From Flavobacterium aquatile LMG 4008 = ATCC 11947 (lineage in GTDB: Bacteria > Bacteroidota > Bacteroidia > Flavobacteriales > Flavobacteriaceae): a stretch of DNA of 64,000 nucleotides. Positions 25,237 to 37,800 of this stretch are shown here, one piece after another. The number at the start of each line of letters is the position of its first letter. Position 1 is the stretch's first letter. The DNA lies in contig NZ_JRHH01000001.1 of NCBI RefSeq assembly GCF_000757385.1, positions 372,001 to 436,000 on the forward strand, in the 5' to 3' direction. The notes under the pieces are model-generated. The model was not told the DNA's origin. It made no database searches and saw only the letters and a program-made list of their open reading frames with translations. Position numbers and translations under genes: made by a program.

Positions 25237-25605
25237 ATGGCAGATTTGAAACAATTCGCAGAACAATTAGTTAACCTTACAGTAAAAGAAGTTAACGATT
25301 TAGCTACAATATTAAAAGATGAGTATGGTATCGAACCAGCTGCTGCAGCTGTAGTAGTTGCTGCTGGTGGTGGTGAAGCTGCTGCTGAAGAGCAAACAGA
25401 ATTCACTGTAGTATTAAAAGATGCTGGTGCTTCTAAATTAGCAGTTGTTAAAGCGGTTAAAGAATTAACTGGTTTAGGATTGAAAGAAGCTAAAGATATG
25501 GTAGACGGTGCTCCTGCTAACATTAAAGAAGGAGTTACTAAAGCTGAAGCTGAAGGTTTGAAAAAATCTTTAGAAGAAGCTGGAGCTGTTGTTGAGTTAA
25601 AATAA
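25237..25605 (+). CDS. rplL: Large ribosomal subunit protein bL12 (L7/L12)
   Basis: A 122-residue L7/L12: N-terminal dimerisation helices, an alanine-rich hinge ([19 protein letters not shown], about 37-55) and the globular C-terminal domain that contacts elongation factors ([17 protein letters not shown]). A strong hairpin with T tract follows, before rpoB. Confidence 0.97.
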   Translation: MADLKQFAEQLVNLTVKEVNDLATILKDEYGIEPAAAAVVVAAGGGEAAAEEQTEFTVVLKDAGASKLAVVKAVKELTGLGLKEAKDMVDGAPANIKEGVTKAEAEGLKKSLEEAGAVVELK

Positions 25606-25627
25606 CTCTTACATAGTTTTAGAACTA

Positions 25628-25672
25628 GGTTTAGGTCTTGAGTTTAATCACTCAATGACCTAAACCATTTTT
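25628..25672 (+). terminator. Terminator or attenuator between rplL and rpoB
   Basis: GGTTTAGGTC-TTGAGT (25628-25643) pairs with ACTCAA-T-GACCTAAACC (25650-25666) with one bulge, followed by an A/T-rich tail with TTTTT. It can reduce read-through from ribosomal genes into rpoBC, as the rplL-rpoB attenuator does in E. coli. No good promoter was seen in the remaining 180 bases, which argues for partial read-through. Confidence 0.8.
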
Positions 25673-25851
25673 CGTATAATAAAATTATACTCTAAAATTT
25701 ATCTTAAAGAGTTTAAAATACGAAATCCTTTTAGTCAATACGAAGAAGAAAATTTACAGATACTGGTTTATTTTTAAGATGTATTGATAATAAAAGAAAG
25801 TATACATTACAAAAAACAATTACTTTTTTTTAATCAAAATTTTGTCCATTG

Positions 25852-28800
25852 ATGATAACAAATCAGACTGAAAGATTGAATTTTGCCTCAACTAAAAACA
25901 TTCCTCAATATCCAGATTTTCTAGATGTTCAGGTAAAATCGTTTCAAGATTTCTTCCAATTGGAAACCAAATCTGACGAAAGAGGCAACGAAGGTTTATA
26001 CAATACCTTCATGGAAAATTTTCCAATCACAGATACAAGAAACCAATTTGTATTAGAATTCCTAGATTACTTTGTTGATCCACCTCGTTACACTATTCAA
26101 GAATGTATCGAAAGAGGTTTAACGTATAGTGTACCTCTTAAAGCACGCCTTAAATTATATTGTACTGATCCTGAACATGAGGATTTTGAAACTATAGTTC
26201 AAGACGTTTATTTAGGTACGATTCCTTACATGACGCCAAGCGGAACATTTGTTATTAATGGTGCTGAGCGTGTTGTAGTTTCGCAATTACACCGTTCTCC
26301 AGGAGTTTTCTTTGGTCAATCATTCCATGCAAATGGTACTAAATTGTATTCTGCCAGAGTTATTCCTTTTAAAGGTTCTTGGATAGAATTTGCTACAGAT
26401 ATCAATAACGTAATGTATGCGTACATTGATAGAAAGAAAAAATTACCTGTAACCACTCTTTTACGTGCTATCGGATTTGAAAGAGATAAAGATATTCTTG
26501 AAATTTTTGACCTTGCAGAAGAAATCAAAGTTTCAAAAACAGGTCTTAAAAAATATGTTGGTAGAAAATTAGCAGCGAGAGTATTGAATACTTGGCACGA
26601 AGATTTCGTGGATGAGGATACTGGTGAAGTTGTTTCTATCGAACGTAACGAAATTATTTTAGATCGTGACACTATCTTGGATAAAGATAATGTAGAAGAA
26701 ATTCTTGACGCTGATGTAAAAGTAATTTTATTACACAAGGAAGAAAATAATCAAGTTGATTATGCAATCATCCACAATACATTACAAAAAGATCCAACAA
26801 ACTCTGAAAAAGAAGCTGTTGAACACATATATAGACAATTACGTAATGCTGAACCGCCTGATGAAGAAACGGCTCGTGGTATTATTGATAAATTGTTCTT
26901 CTCTGACCAACGTTACAACTTAGGTGAAGTAGGTCGTTATAGAATGAACAAAAAGTTAAACCTTGATATTCCAATGGAAAAACAAGTTTTAACTAAAGAA
27001 GATATCATTACTATCATTAAATATTTGATCGAATTAATAAATGCTAAAGCAGATATTGATGATATTGATCACTTATCAAACCGTCGTGTTAGAACTGTTG
27101 GAGAACAACTTTCTCAACAATTTGGTGTAGGTTTAGCTCGTATGGCTAGAACTATTCGTGAGAGAATGAACGTTAGAGATAACGAGGTGTTTACACCAAT
27201 CGATTTGATTAATGCTAAAACATTATCATCGGTTATCAACTCTTTCTTTGGTACTAACCAGTTATCTCAATTTATGGATCAAACGAATCCACTAGCTGAG
27301 ATTACGCACAAAAGAAGATTATCAGCACTTGGACCAGGTGGACTTTCAAGAGAAAGAGCCGGTTTTGAGGTTCGTGACGTTCACTATACGCACTATGGAA
27401 GACTTTGCCCAATTGAAACTCCTGAAGGACCAAACATTGGATTGATTTCATCTTTAGGTGTTTATGCAAAAGTAAATGGAATGGGATTCATCGAAACTCC
27501 TTACCGTAAGGTAACTAATGGAGTGGTTGATTTAGAATCTACTCCAGTTTATTTAAGCGCAGAAGAAGAAGAAGGTAAAATGATTGCTCAAGCAAACATC
27601 GAAATGGATGCTAAAGGTACAATCACTGCTGATACAGTTATTGCTCGTGAAGAAGGTGATTTCCCAGTTGTTAAACCAACTGAAATTCATTATACAGACG
27701 TTGCTCCAAATCAGATTGCTTCTATTTCGGCTTCATTAATTCCTTTCTTGGAACATGATGATGCGAACCGTGCCTTGATGGGATCAAACATGATGCGTCA
27801 AGCCGTTCCATTATTACGTCCAGAAGCTCCAATCGTTGGAACTGGTCTTGAAAGACAAGTTGCTTCAGATTCAAGAGTATTAATTAATGCTGAAGGAAAC
27901 GGAACTGTTGAATACGTTGATGCTAACATGATTACCATCAAATACGACAGAACTGAAGAAGAAAGAATGGTAAGTTTTGACCCAGATGAAAAAACTTATA
28001 AATTAATCAAATTCAGAAAAACGAATCAAAGTACATCTATTAACTTAAAGCCTATCGTAAGAAAAGGTGATAGAGTTCAAACAGGTCAAGTACTTTGTGA
28101 AGGTTACGCAACTCAAAACGGAGAATTAGCAATCGGTAGAAACCTTAAAGTAGCATTTATGCCATGGAAAGGTTACAACTTCGAGGATGCAATTGTAATC
28201 TCTGAAAAAGTAGTTCGTGACGATATTTTTACATCAATCCATGTAGATGATTATTCATTAGAAGTTAGAGATACAAAATTAGGTAACGAAGAGTTAACTA
28301 ATGATATTCCTAACGTTTCTGAAGAAGCTACTAAAGATTTGGATGAAAATGGTATGATTAGAATTGGAGCCGAAGTTAAACCTGGCGACATCCTAATCGG
28401 AAAAATTACACCAAAAGGAGAATCAGATCCAACTCCAGAAGAGAAACTTTTAAGAGCTATCTTCGGTGATAAAGCTGGTGATGTGAAAGATGCTTCATTA
28501 AAAGCTTCTCCTTCATTACACGGTGTAGTTTTAGACAAAAAATTATTCGCAAGAGCGGTAAAAGATAAACGTAAGAGAACGCAAGATAAAGATGCATTAA
28601 CTACTTTAGAGTTAGAATTTGAAACAAAATTTGTTGAATTAAAAGACAAATTAGTTGAAAAATTATTCCTAATTGTAAACGGAAAAACATCTCAAGGTGT
28701 AATGAACGATTTGGGTGAAGAAGTTTTACCAAAAGGTAAAAAATATACTCAAAAAATGCTTTATGCTGTAGAAGATTTCGCTCACTTAACTAAAGGACAA

Positions 28801-29664
28801 TGGGTTGCTGATGATGAAACTAACCGTTTGGTTAACGACTTAATCCACAACTACAAAATCAAATTAAACGATTTACAAGGTGCTTTACGTAGAGAAAAAT
28901 TCACAATTACTGTAGGAGATGAACTTCCTGCAGGAATCTTGAAATTGGCTAAAGTATATATCGCTAAAAAACGTAAGTTAAAAGTAGGTGATAAAATGGC
29001 TGGACGTCACGGTAACAAAGGTATCGTTGCTCGTATCGTTCGTCATGAAGACATGCCGTTCCTTGAAGATGGAACTCCAGTTGATATCGTATTGAATCCA
29101 CTTGGTGTACCTTCTCGTATGAACATTGGACAAATTTATGAAACTGTACTTGGATGGGCAGGACAAAAATTAGGTCGTAAGTATGCAACTCCAATCTTTG
29201 ATGGTGCAACTTTAGATCAAATTAATGAACTAACAGACGAAGCAGGAATTCCAAGATTTGGTCATACGTATTTATATGACGGAGGAACAGGAGAACGTTT
29301 CCACCAAGCAGCAACAGTTGGAGTTATCTACATGTTGAAACTTGGACACATGGTTGACGATAAGATGCACGCACGTTCAATCGGACCATACTCACTTATT
29401 ACACAACAACCACTTGGAGGTAAAGCTCAATTTGGAGGTCAGCGTTTTGGAGAGATGGAGGTTTGGGCACTTGAAGCATACGGTGCGTCAAGTACACTAC
29501 GTGAAATCTTAACAGTAAAATCGGATGACGTAATTGGTAGAGCTAAAACTTACGAAGCAATCGTTAAGGGTGAAACTATGCCAGAACCAGGATTACCAGA
29601 ATCATTCAATGTATTAATGCATGAATTGAAAGGTCTTGGATTAGACATCAGATTAGAAGAATAA
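25852..29664 (+). CDS. rpoB: RNA polymerase beta subunit
   Basis: A 1270-residue beta subunit beginning [23 protein letters not shown] codon directly before this ATG could be read as a start but is unlikely. Recognisable parts: the rifampicin region ([25 protein letters not shown], unmutated in type), the fork [17 protein letters not shown], and the C-terminal [23 protein letters not shown]. Length is normal for Bacteroidota. It follows an attenuator-like hairpin and precedes rpoC by 254 bases. Third-position T enrichment as in other highly expressed genes. Confidence 0.98.
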   Translation: MITNQTERLNFASTKNIPQYPDFLDVQVKSFQDFFQLETKSDERGNEGLYNTFMENFPITDTRNQFVLEFLDYFVDPPRYTIQECIERGLTYSVPLKARLKLYCTDPEHEDFETIVQDVYLGTIPYMTPSGTFVINGAERVVVSQLHRSPGVFFGQSFHANGTKLYSARVIPFKGSWIEFATDINNVMYAYIDRKKKLPVTTLLRAIGFERDKDILEIFDLAEEIKVSKTGLKKYVGRKLAARVLNTWHEDFVDEDTGEVVSIERNEIILDRDTILDKDNVEEILDADVKVILLHKEENNQVDYAIIHNTLQKDPTNSEKEAVEHIYRQLRNAEPPDEETARGIIDKLFFSDQRYNLGEVGRYRMNKKLNLDIPMEKQVLTKEDIITIIKYLIELINAKADIDDIDHLSNRRVRTVGEQLSQQFGVGLARMARTIRERMNVRDNEVFTPIDLINAKTLSSVINSFFGTNQLSQFMDQTNPLAEITHKRRLSALGPGGLSRERAGFEVRDVHYTHYGRLCPIETPEGPNIGLISSLGVYAKVNGMGFIETPYRKVTNGVVDLESTPVYLSAEEEEGKMIAQANIEMDAKGTITADTVIAREEGDFPVVKPTEIHYTDVAPNQIASISASLIPFLEHDDANRALMGSNMMRQAVPLLRPEAPIVGTGLERQVASDSRVLINAEGNGTVEYVDANMITIKYDRTEEERMVSFDPDEKTYKLIKFRKTNQSTSINLKPIVRKGDRVQTGQVLCEGYATQNGELAIGRNLKVAFMPWKGYNFEDAIVISEKVVRDDIFTSIHVDDYSLEVRDTKLGNEELTNDIPNVSEEATKDLDENGMIRIGAEVKPGDILIGKITPKGESDPTPEEKLLRAIFGDKAGDVKDASLKASPSLHGVVLDKKLFARAVKDKRKRTQDKDALTTLELEFETKFVELKDKLVEKLFLIVNGKTSQGVMNDLGEEVLPKGKKYTQKMLYAVEDFAHLTKGQWVADDETNRLVNDLIHNYKIKLNDLQGALRREKFTITVGDELPAGILKLAKVYIAKKRKLKVGDKMAGRHGNKGIVARIVRHEDMPFLEDGTPVDIVLNPLGVPSRMNIGQIYETVLGWAGQKLGRKYATPIFDGATLDQINELTDEAGIPRFGHTYLYDGGTGERFHQAATVGVIYMLKLGHMVDDKMHARSIGPYSLITQQPLGGKAQFGGQRFGEMEVWALEAYGASSTLREILTVKSDDVIGRAKTYEAIVKGETMPEPGLPESFNVLMHELKGLGLDIRLEE

Positions 29665-29675
29665 AAAAAGAATGC

Positions 29676-29709
29676 AGTATTCAGTTTCGAATTTTCGGAA
29701 CTGAATACT
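29676..29709 (+). other. Hairpin in the rpoB-rpoC spacer
   Basis: Perfect 11-bp arms AGTATTCAGTT (29676-29686) and AACTGAATACT (29699-29709) directly after the rpoB stop. It is not followed by a clear T tract, so it is more likely an mRNA processing or stability element than a terminator. The remainder of the 254-base spacer shows no convincing promoter. Confidence 0.6.
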
Positions 29710-29918
29710 TATTATAACAAGTTTTTAAGGATTTATACCCGTAAACCGTTCCGATTTTTTATTTAAGCCGATAGGTTTTCATAACTAGCACTTCAAAAGT
29801 TTTGTTTGAAGTTTAGAGAAGTAATTCGAGGTAGTAACTTAATGGTTTAGTTTTTTTTAGGAAAGCAAAAATCATAAATCTAAGTTCAATTAATAGTAGT
29901 AAATCAATAGTAAAAACT

Positions 29919-32900
29919 ATGATGAATAATAGAAACAACAAAGACAACAAGCAAACCACCATTAAAAGATTCAATAAGATAACTATTGGACTTGCTTCTC
30001 CAGAATCAATTTTGGCAGAATCAAGAGGTGAGGTTTTAAAACCAGAAACAATCAACTACAGAACGCACAAACCAGAACGTGATGGTTTATTTTGTGAGCG
30101 TATTTTTGGTCCAGTTAAAGATTTTGAGTGTGCTTGTGGAAAATATAAAAGAATTCGCTACAAAGGAATCGTATGTGACCGTTGTGGTGTTGAAGTAACT
30201 GAGAAAAAAGTACGTCGTGATAGAGTAGGACACATCAACCTTGTTGTGCCAATCGCTCATATCTGGTATTTCCGTTCACTTCCAAACAAAATTGGTTACA
30301 TTTTAGGTTTGCCATCTAAGAAATTAGACATGATTATCTACTACGAAAGATATGTAGTAATCCAAGCTGGTATCGCTAAAAGTGCCGAAGGTGAATCATT
30401 ACAAAGACTTGATTTCTTAACAGAAGAAGAATATTTAAATATTTTAGATACACTTCCTGCAGATAATCAATATCTTGATGATTTTGATCCTAATAAATTT
30501 GTTGCCAAAATGGGAGCAGAATGTATTATGGATTTATTAGCTAGAACTGATTTAGATGCACTTTCTTATTCATTAAGACACAGCGCAAACAATGAAACTT
30601 CTAAACAAAGAAAAACAGAAGCATTAAAAAGATTGCAAGTTGTTGAATCGTTCCGTGACTCTAACTTAAACAGAGAGAACCGTCCAGAGTGGATGATTCT
30701 TAAAGTAATACCAGTTATTCCACCAGAATTGCGTCCATTAGTACCACTTGATGGTGGTCGTTTCGCAACTTCAGATTTGAATGACTTGTACCGTAGAGTT
30801 ATTATTAGAAACAACCGTCTTAAAAGATTAATGGAGATTAAAGCTCCAGAAGTTATCTTAAGAAACGAAAAACGTATGTTACAAGAATCGGTAGATTCAT
30901 TATTTGATAACACTCGTAAAGCTTCTGCTGTTAAAACTGAATCTAACAGACCATTAAAATCTTTATCTGACTCATTAAAAGGTAAACAAGGTCGTTTCCG
31001 TCAAAACTTGTTAGGAAAACGTGTCGATTATTCTGCTCGTTCGGTAATTGTTGTTGGACCAGAAATGAAATTGTTCGAATGTGGTCTTCCTAAAGATATG
31101 GCTGCTGAATTATACAAACCATTCGTTATTCGTAAATTAATCGAAAGAGGAATTGTTAAAACAGTTAAATCTGCAAAGAAAATAATTGACAAAAAAGAAC
31201 CTGTAGTTTGGGATATCTTAGAAAATGTAATTAAAGGTCACCCAGTATTACTGAATCGTGCTCCTACATTACACAGACTTGGTATTCAAGCTTTCCAACC
31301 AAAATTAATTGAAGGAAAAGCGATCCAATTACACCCATTAGTATGTACGGCGTTTAACGCGGATTTTGATGGTGACCAGATGGCGGTTCACTTACCACTT
31401 GGACCAGAAGCTATTCTTGAAGCACAATTATTAATGTTGGCTTCTCACAATATCTTGAATCCTGCGAATGGTGCTCCAATTACGGTTCCTTCTCAAGACA
31501 TGGTTCTTGGTCTATACTATATGACTAAGGAAAGATTGTCTACTCCAGAACATCCAATTTTAGGTCAAGATTTGACTTTCTACTCTGCAGAAGAAGTAAA
31601 TATTGCTTTAAATGAAGGTAGATTAGAATTGAATGCTCGTGTTAGAATTAGAGCTAAAGATTTTAACGAATCTGGAGAACAAGTTTATAAAATTATTCAA
31701 ACAACTGCCGGTAGAGTATTATTTAATGAAGTAGTACCTGAAGCAGCTGGATATATTAATGAAGTATTGACTAAAAAATCTTTACGTGATATTATTGGAA
31801 AAATCTTGTCGGTAACTAACGTTCCTACAACTGCAGCTTTCCTTGATGAAATGAAAGATATGGGTTATAAATTTGCCTTCAAAGGTGGTTTATCATTCTC
31901 ATTAGGAGATATTAGAATTCCAGAGCAAAAAACTAAATTAATTGCTGATGCTCGTGTTCAAGTTGAAGGTATTTCTGTAAACTACAACATGGGATTAATT
32001 ACCAATAACGAACGTTACAACCAAGTTATTGATATCTGGACTTCTGCAAATGCGCAATTAACAGAATTAGCAATGAAAAATATCCGTGAAGACCAACAAG
32101 GTTTCAACTCGGTATATATGATGCTTGACTCTGGAGCGCGTGGATCTAAAGAACAAATTCGTCAGTTAACTGGTATGCGTGGTTTGATGGCTAAGCCAAA
32201 AAAATCTACTGCTGGTGGTGGTGAAATTATTGAAAATCCAATTCTTTCTAACTTTAAAGAAGGTCTTTCTATCCTTGAATACTTTATCTCTACTCACGGT
32301 GCACGTAAAGGACTTGCGGATACGGCTCTTAAAACTGCCGATGCTGGTTACCTTACTCGTAGATTACATGACGTTTCTCAAGACGTAATTGTAAACTCTG
32401 TAGATTGCGGTACTTTAAGAGGAATTGAAGTTTCTGCTTTAAAGAAAAATGAAGAAATTGTTGAAACATTAGGAGAAAGAATTTTAGGACGTGTTGCATT
32501 ACAAGATGTAATCAATCCTCTTGATTCTAATATATTAGTTCATGCTGGTGAGCAAATTACTGAAGCTATCGTTAAAGCTATTGAAGAATCTCCAATTGAA
32601 AAAGTGGAAGTACGTTCTCCTCTAGTTTGTGAAGCTAAAAAAGGTATTTGTGCTAAATGTTACGGAAGAAACTTAGCAACTGGAAAAATGACTCAAAAAG
32701 GTGAAGCTGTTGGTGTTATCGCTGCACAGTCAATTGGTGAGCCAGGAACACAGTTAACACTTCGTACATTCCACGTTGGTGGAGTTGCTGGTGGAGTTTC
32801 TGAAGAATCTAGTGTTATTGCAAGATTTGGTGGAAAACTAGAAATTGAAGATTTAAAAACTGTTGTTGGTGAAGATGCTGATGGAAACAAAGTAGATATC

Positions 32901-34232
32901 GTAGTTTCTCGTTCAACTGAATTGAAATTAATCGATGTTAAAACTGGAATTCTATTAAGTACGCATTACATCCCTTACGGTTCTGTTATCAGCGTAAAAG
33001 ATGGTGACGTTGTTGAAAAAGGAGCTGCAATTTGTAAATGGGATCCATATAATGGTGTAATTGTTTCAGAATTTACTGGAAAAATTGCTTACGAAGATTT
33101 AGAACAAGGACAATCGTTCCAAGTTGAAATCGATGAGCAAACAGGTTTCCAAGAAAAAGTAATTTCTGAAGGAAGAAATAAAAAATTAATTCCAACATTA
33201 TTAGTTTACGGTAAAGATGGAGAACTTATTCGTTCTTACAACTTACCAGTTGGAGCTCACCTTATGGTAGAAGATGGAGAGAAAATTAAAGCAGGTAAAA
33301 TCCTTGTAAAAATTCCTCGTCGTTCTTCAAAAGCTGGTGATATTACTGGAGGTTTACCAAGAATTACCGAGTTGTTAGAAGCTCGTAATCCTTCTAATCC
33401 TGCTGTAGTTTCAGAAATTGATGGAGTTGTTTCTTTCGGGAAAATTAAAAGAGGTAATCGTGAAATCATCATCGAATCTAAATTTGGTGAGATTAAGAAA
33501 TATCTAGTAAAATTATCTAGTCAAATTCTTGTTCAAGAGAATGACTTCGTAAAAGCTGGAGTTCCTTTATCTGATGGTGCAATTACTCCAGACGATATTT
33601 TAAGAATTCAAGGACCATCTGCTGTTCAGCAGTATTTGGTTAACGAAATTCAAGAAGTTTACCGTCTTCAAGGTGTAAAAATTAATGATAAACACTTTGA
33701 GGTTGTAATTCGTCAAATGATGCGTAAAGTAAGAGTTGAAGATCCAGGAGATACTTTATTCTTAGAAGAGCAATTAATTCACACAAGTGATTTTATTCGT
33801 GAAAACGATAAATTATACGGAATGAAAGTGGTTGAAGATGCAGGTGATTCAGACAATCTTAAACCAGGTCAAATTATTTCTCCAAGAGATTTGAGAGATG
33901 AAAATTCATTGTTGAAACGTAATGATAAAAACTTAGTTGTAGCTCGTGAAGTTATCACTGCTACTGCAACTCCAGTATTACAAGGTATTACTAGAGCTTC
34001 GCTTCAAACTAAGTCATTCATTTCTGCAGCATCGTTCCAAGAAACAACTAAAGTATTAAATGAAGCTGCGGTTGCAGGTAAAATAGATACTTTAGAAGGT
34101 CTTAAAGAAAATGTTATTGTTGGACATAGAATTCCTGCTGGTACAGGTATGAGAGATTACGATCATACTATTGTAGGTTCTAAAGATGATTATAACGAAA
34201 TGATGGCTAATAAAGAAGAATATATCTACTAA
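29919..34232 (+). CDS. rpoC: RNA polymerase beta' subunit
   Basis: A 1437-residue beta' subunit. It has the N-terminal zinc site ([20 protein letters not shown]), the catalytic NADFDGD (about residues 479-485), the second zinc cluster ([16 protein letters not shown], about 900-915) and the trigger-loop region [16 protein letters not shown]. The C-terminus ends [16 protein letters not shown]. The next gene starts 3 bases after its stop codon. Confidence 0.98.
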   Translation: MMNNRNNKDNKQTTIKRFNKITIGLASPESILAESRGEVLKPETINYRTHKPERDGLFCERIFGPVKDFECACGKYKRIRYKGIVCDRCGVEVTEKKVRRDRVGHINLVVPIAHIWYFRSLPNKIGYILGLPSKKLDMIIYYERYVVIQAGIAKSAEGESLQRLDFLTEEEYLNILDTLPADNQYLDDFDPNKFVAKMGAECIMDLLARTDLDALSYSLRHSANNETSKQRKTEALKRLQVVESFRDSNLNRENRPEWMILKVIPVIPPELRPLVPLDGGRFATSDLNDLYRRVIIRNNRLKRLMEIKAPEVILRNEKRMLQESVDSLFDNTRKASAVKTESNRPLKSLSDSLKGKQGRFRQNLLGKRVDYSARSVIVVGPEMKLFECGLPKDMAAELYKPFVIRKLIERGIVKTVKSAKKIIDKKEPVVWDILENVIKGHPVLLNRAPTLHRLGIQAFQPKLIEGKAIQLHPLVCTAFNADFDGDQMAVHLPLGPEAILEAQLLMLASHNILNPANGAPITVPSQDMVLGLYYMTKERLSTPEHPILGQDLTFYSAEEVNIALNEGRLELNARVRIRAKDFNESGEQVYKIIQTTAGRVLFNEVVPEAAGYINEVLTKKSLRDIIGKILSVTNVPTTAAFLDEMKDMGYKFAFKGGLSFSLGDIRIPEQKTKLIADARVQVEGISVNYNMGLITNNERYNQVIDIWTSANAQLTELAMKNIREDQQGFNSVYMMLDSGARGSKEQIRQLTGMRGLMAKPKKSTAGGGEIIENPILSNFKEGLSILEYFISTHGARKGLADTALKTADAGYLTRRLHDVSQDVIVNSVDCGTLRGIEVSALKKNEEIVETLGERILGRVALQDVINPLDSNILVHAGEQITEAIVKAIEESPIEKVEVRSPLVCEAKKGICAKCYGRNLATGKMTQKGEAVGVIAAQSIGEPGTQLTLRTFHVGGVAGGVSEESSVIARFGGKLEIEDLKTVVGEDADGNKVDIVVSRSTELKLIDVKTGILLSTHYIPYGSVISVKDGDVVEKGAAICKWDPYNGVIVSEFTGKIAYEDLEQGQSFQVEIDEQTGFQEKVISEGRNKKLIPTLLVYGKDGELIRSYNLPVGAHLMVEDGEKIKAGKILVKIPRRSSKAGDITGGLPRITELLEARNPSNPAVVSEIDGVVSFGKIKRGNREIIIESKFGEIKKYLVKLSSQILVQENDFVKAGVPLSDGAITPDDILRIQGPSAVQQYLVNEIQEVYRLQGVKINDKHFEVVIRQMMRKVRVEDPGDTLFLEEQLIHTSDFIRENDKLYGMKVVEDAGDSDNLKPGQIISPRDLRDENSLLKRNDKNLVVAREVITATATPVLQGITRASLQTKSFISAASFQETTKVLNEAAVAGKIDTLEGLKENVIVGHRIPAGTGMRDYDHTIVGSKDDYNEMMANKEEYIY

Positions 34233-34235
34233 GAA

Positions 34236-34550
34236 ATGAGCGATAATAATCAACAACAACCAGGACAAATCAACATTGAGCTTGATGAAAAAACTGCGGA
34301 AGGAATTTATTCTAACTTAGCAATTATCAATCATTCTCCATCAGAATTTGTTTTAGATTTTGTGACCATCATGCCTGGTGTTCCTAAATCGAAAGTGAAA
34401 TCGAGAATTATTTTAACTCCACAACATGCTAAAAGATTACTTAAAGCTATTGGAGAAAATATCCACCGATTTGAATCTGCTCATGGTGAAATTAAAGATA
34501 CAGAACAGCCACATGTTCCTTTAAATTTTGGTCCAACTGGTCAAGCTTAA
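34236..34550 (+). CDS. DUF3467 domain protein, downstream of rpoC
   Basis: A 104-residue protein (MSDNNQQQPGQINIELDEKTAEGIY, in part) with the DUF3467 pattern: NLAIINHSPSEFVLDF, KSRIILTPQHAKRLLKAI. Its start lies 3 bases after the rpoC stop, so the two are almost certainly co-translated. Its role is unknown; the position suggests an RNA polymerase or transcription-associated protein, an inference from context. A terminator follows. Confidence 0.88.
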   Translation: MSDNNQQQPGQINIELDEKTAEGIYSNLAIINHSPSEFVLDFVTIMPGVPKSKVKSRIILTPQHAKRLLKAIGENIHRFESAHGEIKDTEQPHVPLNFGPTGQA

Positions 34551-34573
34551 ATTTTATAAGTTTATACAGATAA

Positions 34574-34606
34574 AAAAAACTCCTCAAGAAATTGAGGAGT
34601 TTTTTA
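34574..34606 (+). terminator. Intrinsic terminator of the rpoBC operon
   Basis: Stem with CTCCTCAA (34580-34587) and TTGAGGAG (34592-34599), loop GAAA, with flanking A and T tracts. Confidence 0.9.
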
Positions 34607-34732
34607 TTTTGATACATTTTAGGTAAAAGTGCTTCTTAAAAAATAATAGAGAAAAATTCACGCGTATTTAATCGTTAAAATCCGTCGTTCATCGAAAAAC
34701 TTTAAAGTTTACAATTTAATAAAGATTGTGTG

Positions 34733-34763
34733 TTGATTATTAGTGGCTTTACCCTTAATTTTG
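34733..34763 (+). promoter_or_regulatory. Promoter of the T9SS-exported protein gene
   Basis: TTG (34733-34735), 20-base spacer, TAATTTTG (34756-34763). Full consensus match. The leader would be about 90 bases. The rest of the 34607-34858 spacer shows nothing else. Confidence 0.65.
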
Positions 34764-34858
34764 CTATTAATTGTTGTTTTGTACTAAATTTTAATTAACT
34801 AATTATCTCATATGTAGTGCAAAAAGCAAAATATAAAATAGAAATAAATTTAATGTAT

Positions 34859-37800
34859 ATGAAAAGATCTTTACGCTTACACAATTATTTAAAAACGTTT
34901 TTGTTCCTAGCAATTTTTTGTTTTAATGCTCAGATGAGTTTTGGGCAAGTTAATATAACGCCTATTCGTACAGATGTGGCTGGTTTTTCTGCTTGGACTG
35001 ATAATGCAGTTGCGGGTTCAACTTACGTTCAATTGTTAACGGCTTCATCCTCAACTATTAGTCCAGCCATGAATTTTGATGGTTTTACTAACGAAACATT
35101 AAATTTTAAAGCTAGAACTTTTGGAGGTTCAACAGCAGCTGAAATTATTTTGACGGTATCAATATCAACAGATAACGGTGATAGTTGGACTGTTCTCGGA
35201 ACAAGAACACCTAGTAATTCAACTTTAAATGATCAAACACCTTTTATTTTAAGCTCCTATAATGGAACTCAAGTTAAAATTAGATTTACTGTTGGTGGAA
35301 CTTCAAATACAGTAGGAGTTGGAATTGATGATATATCAATTACGGGAAATGTAATTTCTTCGGGTCCAGAAATAAATTTAAAGTACAATACAACTTCTAT
35401 CTTAGATGGAGCAACTCCAGCATCTATTCCTAACGGCACTGATTATGGGACAGTTGCTACAAATACTGACGTTACAAGAACTTTTACAATTGAAAACACT
35501 GGCTCAACTGATTTAGTTCTAACAGCACCATACGTTCAAAAATCATTGTCAACTTCAGTATTTACAATTACACAACCTTCACTAACTACAATACCTACAG
35601 GACAATCAACAACTTTTTCTGTTACTTTTAATAGTGCTGTTGCAGGTACTTTTGATGAAGTTATTGAAGTTTTAAGTAATGATAGTGATGAAGCTGTTTA
35701 TAATTTTGCAATTAAAGCAATTTCTGAGATTCCTGTATCAAATATAATTGTTAAAGGAAATAATATAGTAATAACTGTAGGAGATACTACGCCGTCAGCT
35801 CTAGATAATACTGATTTTGGAAGTGCTGCGACTAATTCAAATATAGTTAAAACATTTACAATTGAAAATTCAGGAACTGGAGATTTGATTGTTGATGATA
35901 TTTTAATGTCCAATGCTCCAACTTCAAGTTATGTTATTGGCGGTATTTCATTTCCATCGACCATAGTATCTAATTCATCAACAACATTCACCGTAACCTT
36001 CAATAGTGCATTAGCAGGAACTTTTAATGATTCTGTTTTAATTTCTAATAATGATCCAACAGATTCAACATTTGATTTTGCTGTAACGGCCAAAGCTGCA
36101 GTTCTTAATTTTAGCGTTGGTGATATTAGTATTACTGCATTAGCTAATGATGCACCAGATGGTATTTCTTTTGTAAACTGGGTGCCAATTCCTGTTGATG
36201 CAGAGTTGTCATTAACTGATAATGCTTGGAATGGCACTTCATTGTTGTTAAACGAAGAGACAATGGTTTGGAAAAATAATACTGGAAATGTAATTCCAGT
36301 TGGAACTGTTATTTATATAAATACAGTAACTCCATCTACAGATTTAGGTTCTGTTACAGGTGTATTAAGTGGATTATCAACTTCAAGTGAAAATGTTTTT
36401 ATTTATGAAGGTTCTGCGGCAAGTCCATTTTTCATCTACGGATTATCAAACTTAAATTGGATAAACTCCGGAACAGTAACAACAAATAATTCCTATTTGC
36501 CAACAGCACTAAACGTTGTTAATGGAAATATTGTTACTGGTGATTTTGATAATGTTGAGTACAGCGGTGCTTTGGCGCCAAAGGATGAAAAATCATCATT
36601 CTCTGCTTACAAACTTTTAGTAAATAATCCTGCAAATTGGACAAAGAATAATACTCCTTTTGCATTAAACAGTGTTGACTTCGAGTTAGCTGCTGTTTGG
36701 GAAACTTCTGCTTGGACTGATGGATTAACACCAACTTCATTATTGAAAACAGTTATAAACGATGTTTACACAACATCAGCAAATAGTGCATTTTCTTCCA
36801 AAAAATTGACGGTAACTACAAATGGTAATTTAACAATTAATTCTGGTACAAATATTACAGTTCAAGACGAAGTAATCAATAATGGAACGTTAACGGTTGA
36901 AAGTAATGCAAATTTAGTTCAAGTGAATAATGTTGCAAACACTGGAAACATAGCTGTAAAACGCGATACAAATCCATTAATGCGTTTTGATTATGTGATG
37001 TGGTCAACACCAGTTGATGGAACGCAAAAACTTTTAGATTTTTCACCATTAACATCTGTTTCACCTACTATCAGATTTTACAATTATGATAGTGCAAATA
37101 ATGTATACACTTCAGTTTCTTCTCCATCTACAACAGAATTTGTAAATGCTACAGGATATTTAATTCGTTTACCATTTAATCATCCAACCGCACCAGTTGC
37201 TTGGACTGGAACTTTCTCAGGTGTGCCAAATAATGGTCCAATCAGTTTAAGTTCATTAACAAGCGGATTATTTTATGCAACCGGAAATCCATATCCATCA
37301 ACTATTGATGCTGATGATTTTATATTGACAAATGGTTTAACAGATGCTTTGTATTTTTGGAGAAAAACAAATGGAGCATCAGGTTCTGCTTATGCAACTT
37401 ATACTTTAGCTGGAGGAACTGCTCCATCTCCAGGAACTTTGGCGTCACCGTCAAGTGCAATACCAAACGGAACTATTCAAGTGGGACAAGGCTTTATAGC
37501 TAAAGCAACTTCTACTTCGTTAGCATTCGATAATACTATGCGTAGTACTCCAAATAATGACAATCAAACTTTCAAAAGTGCTTCTTCTGAATTACCTACA
37601 ACTGTTGAAAGAAATAGATTTTGGTTAAATTTATCTGATGCTACCCAGACAATTGGACAAACAATGGTTTCTTATATGACAGGTGCAACTAATGGTTTAG
37701 ATGCTCAAATTGATGGTAAATATATTAACGATAGCGCTACTGCTTTAACATCATTAATTGAAGGTCAAGAATATGCAATTCAAGGAAAGACTTTACCTTT

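Noticed and set aside
25221..25523. Minus-strand ORF rich in Ala, Ser and Thr opposite rplL
   Set aside because: Antisense shadow of the alanine-rich hinge of bL12.
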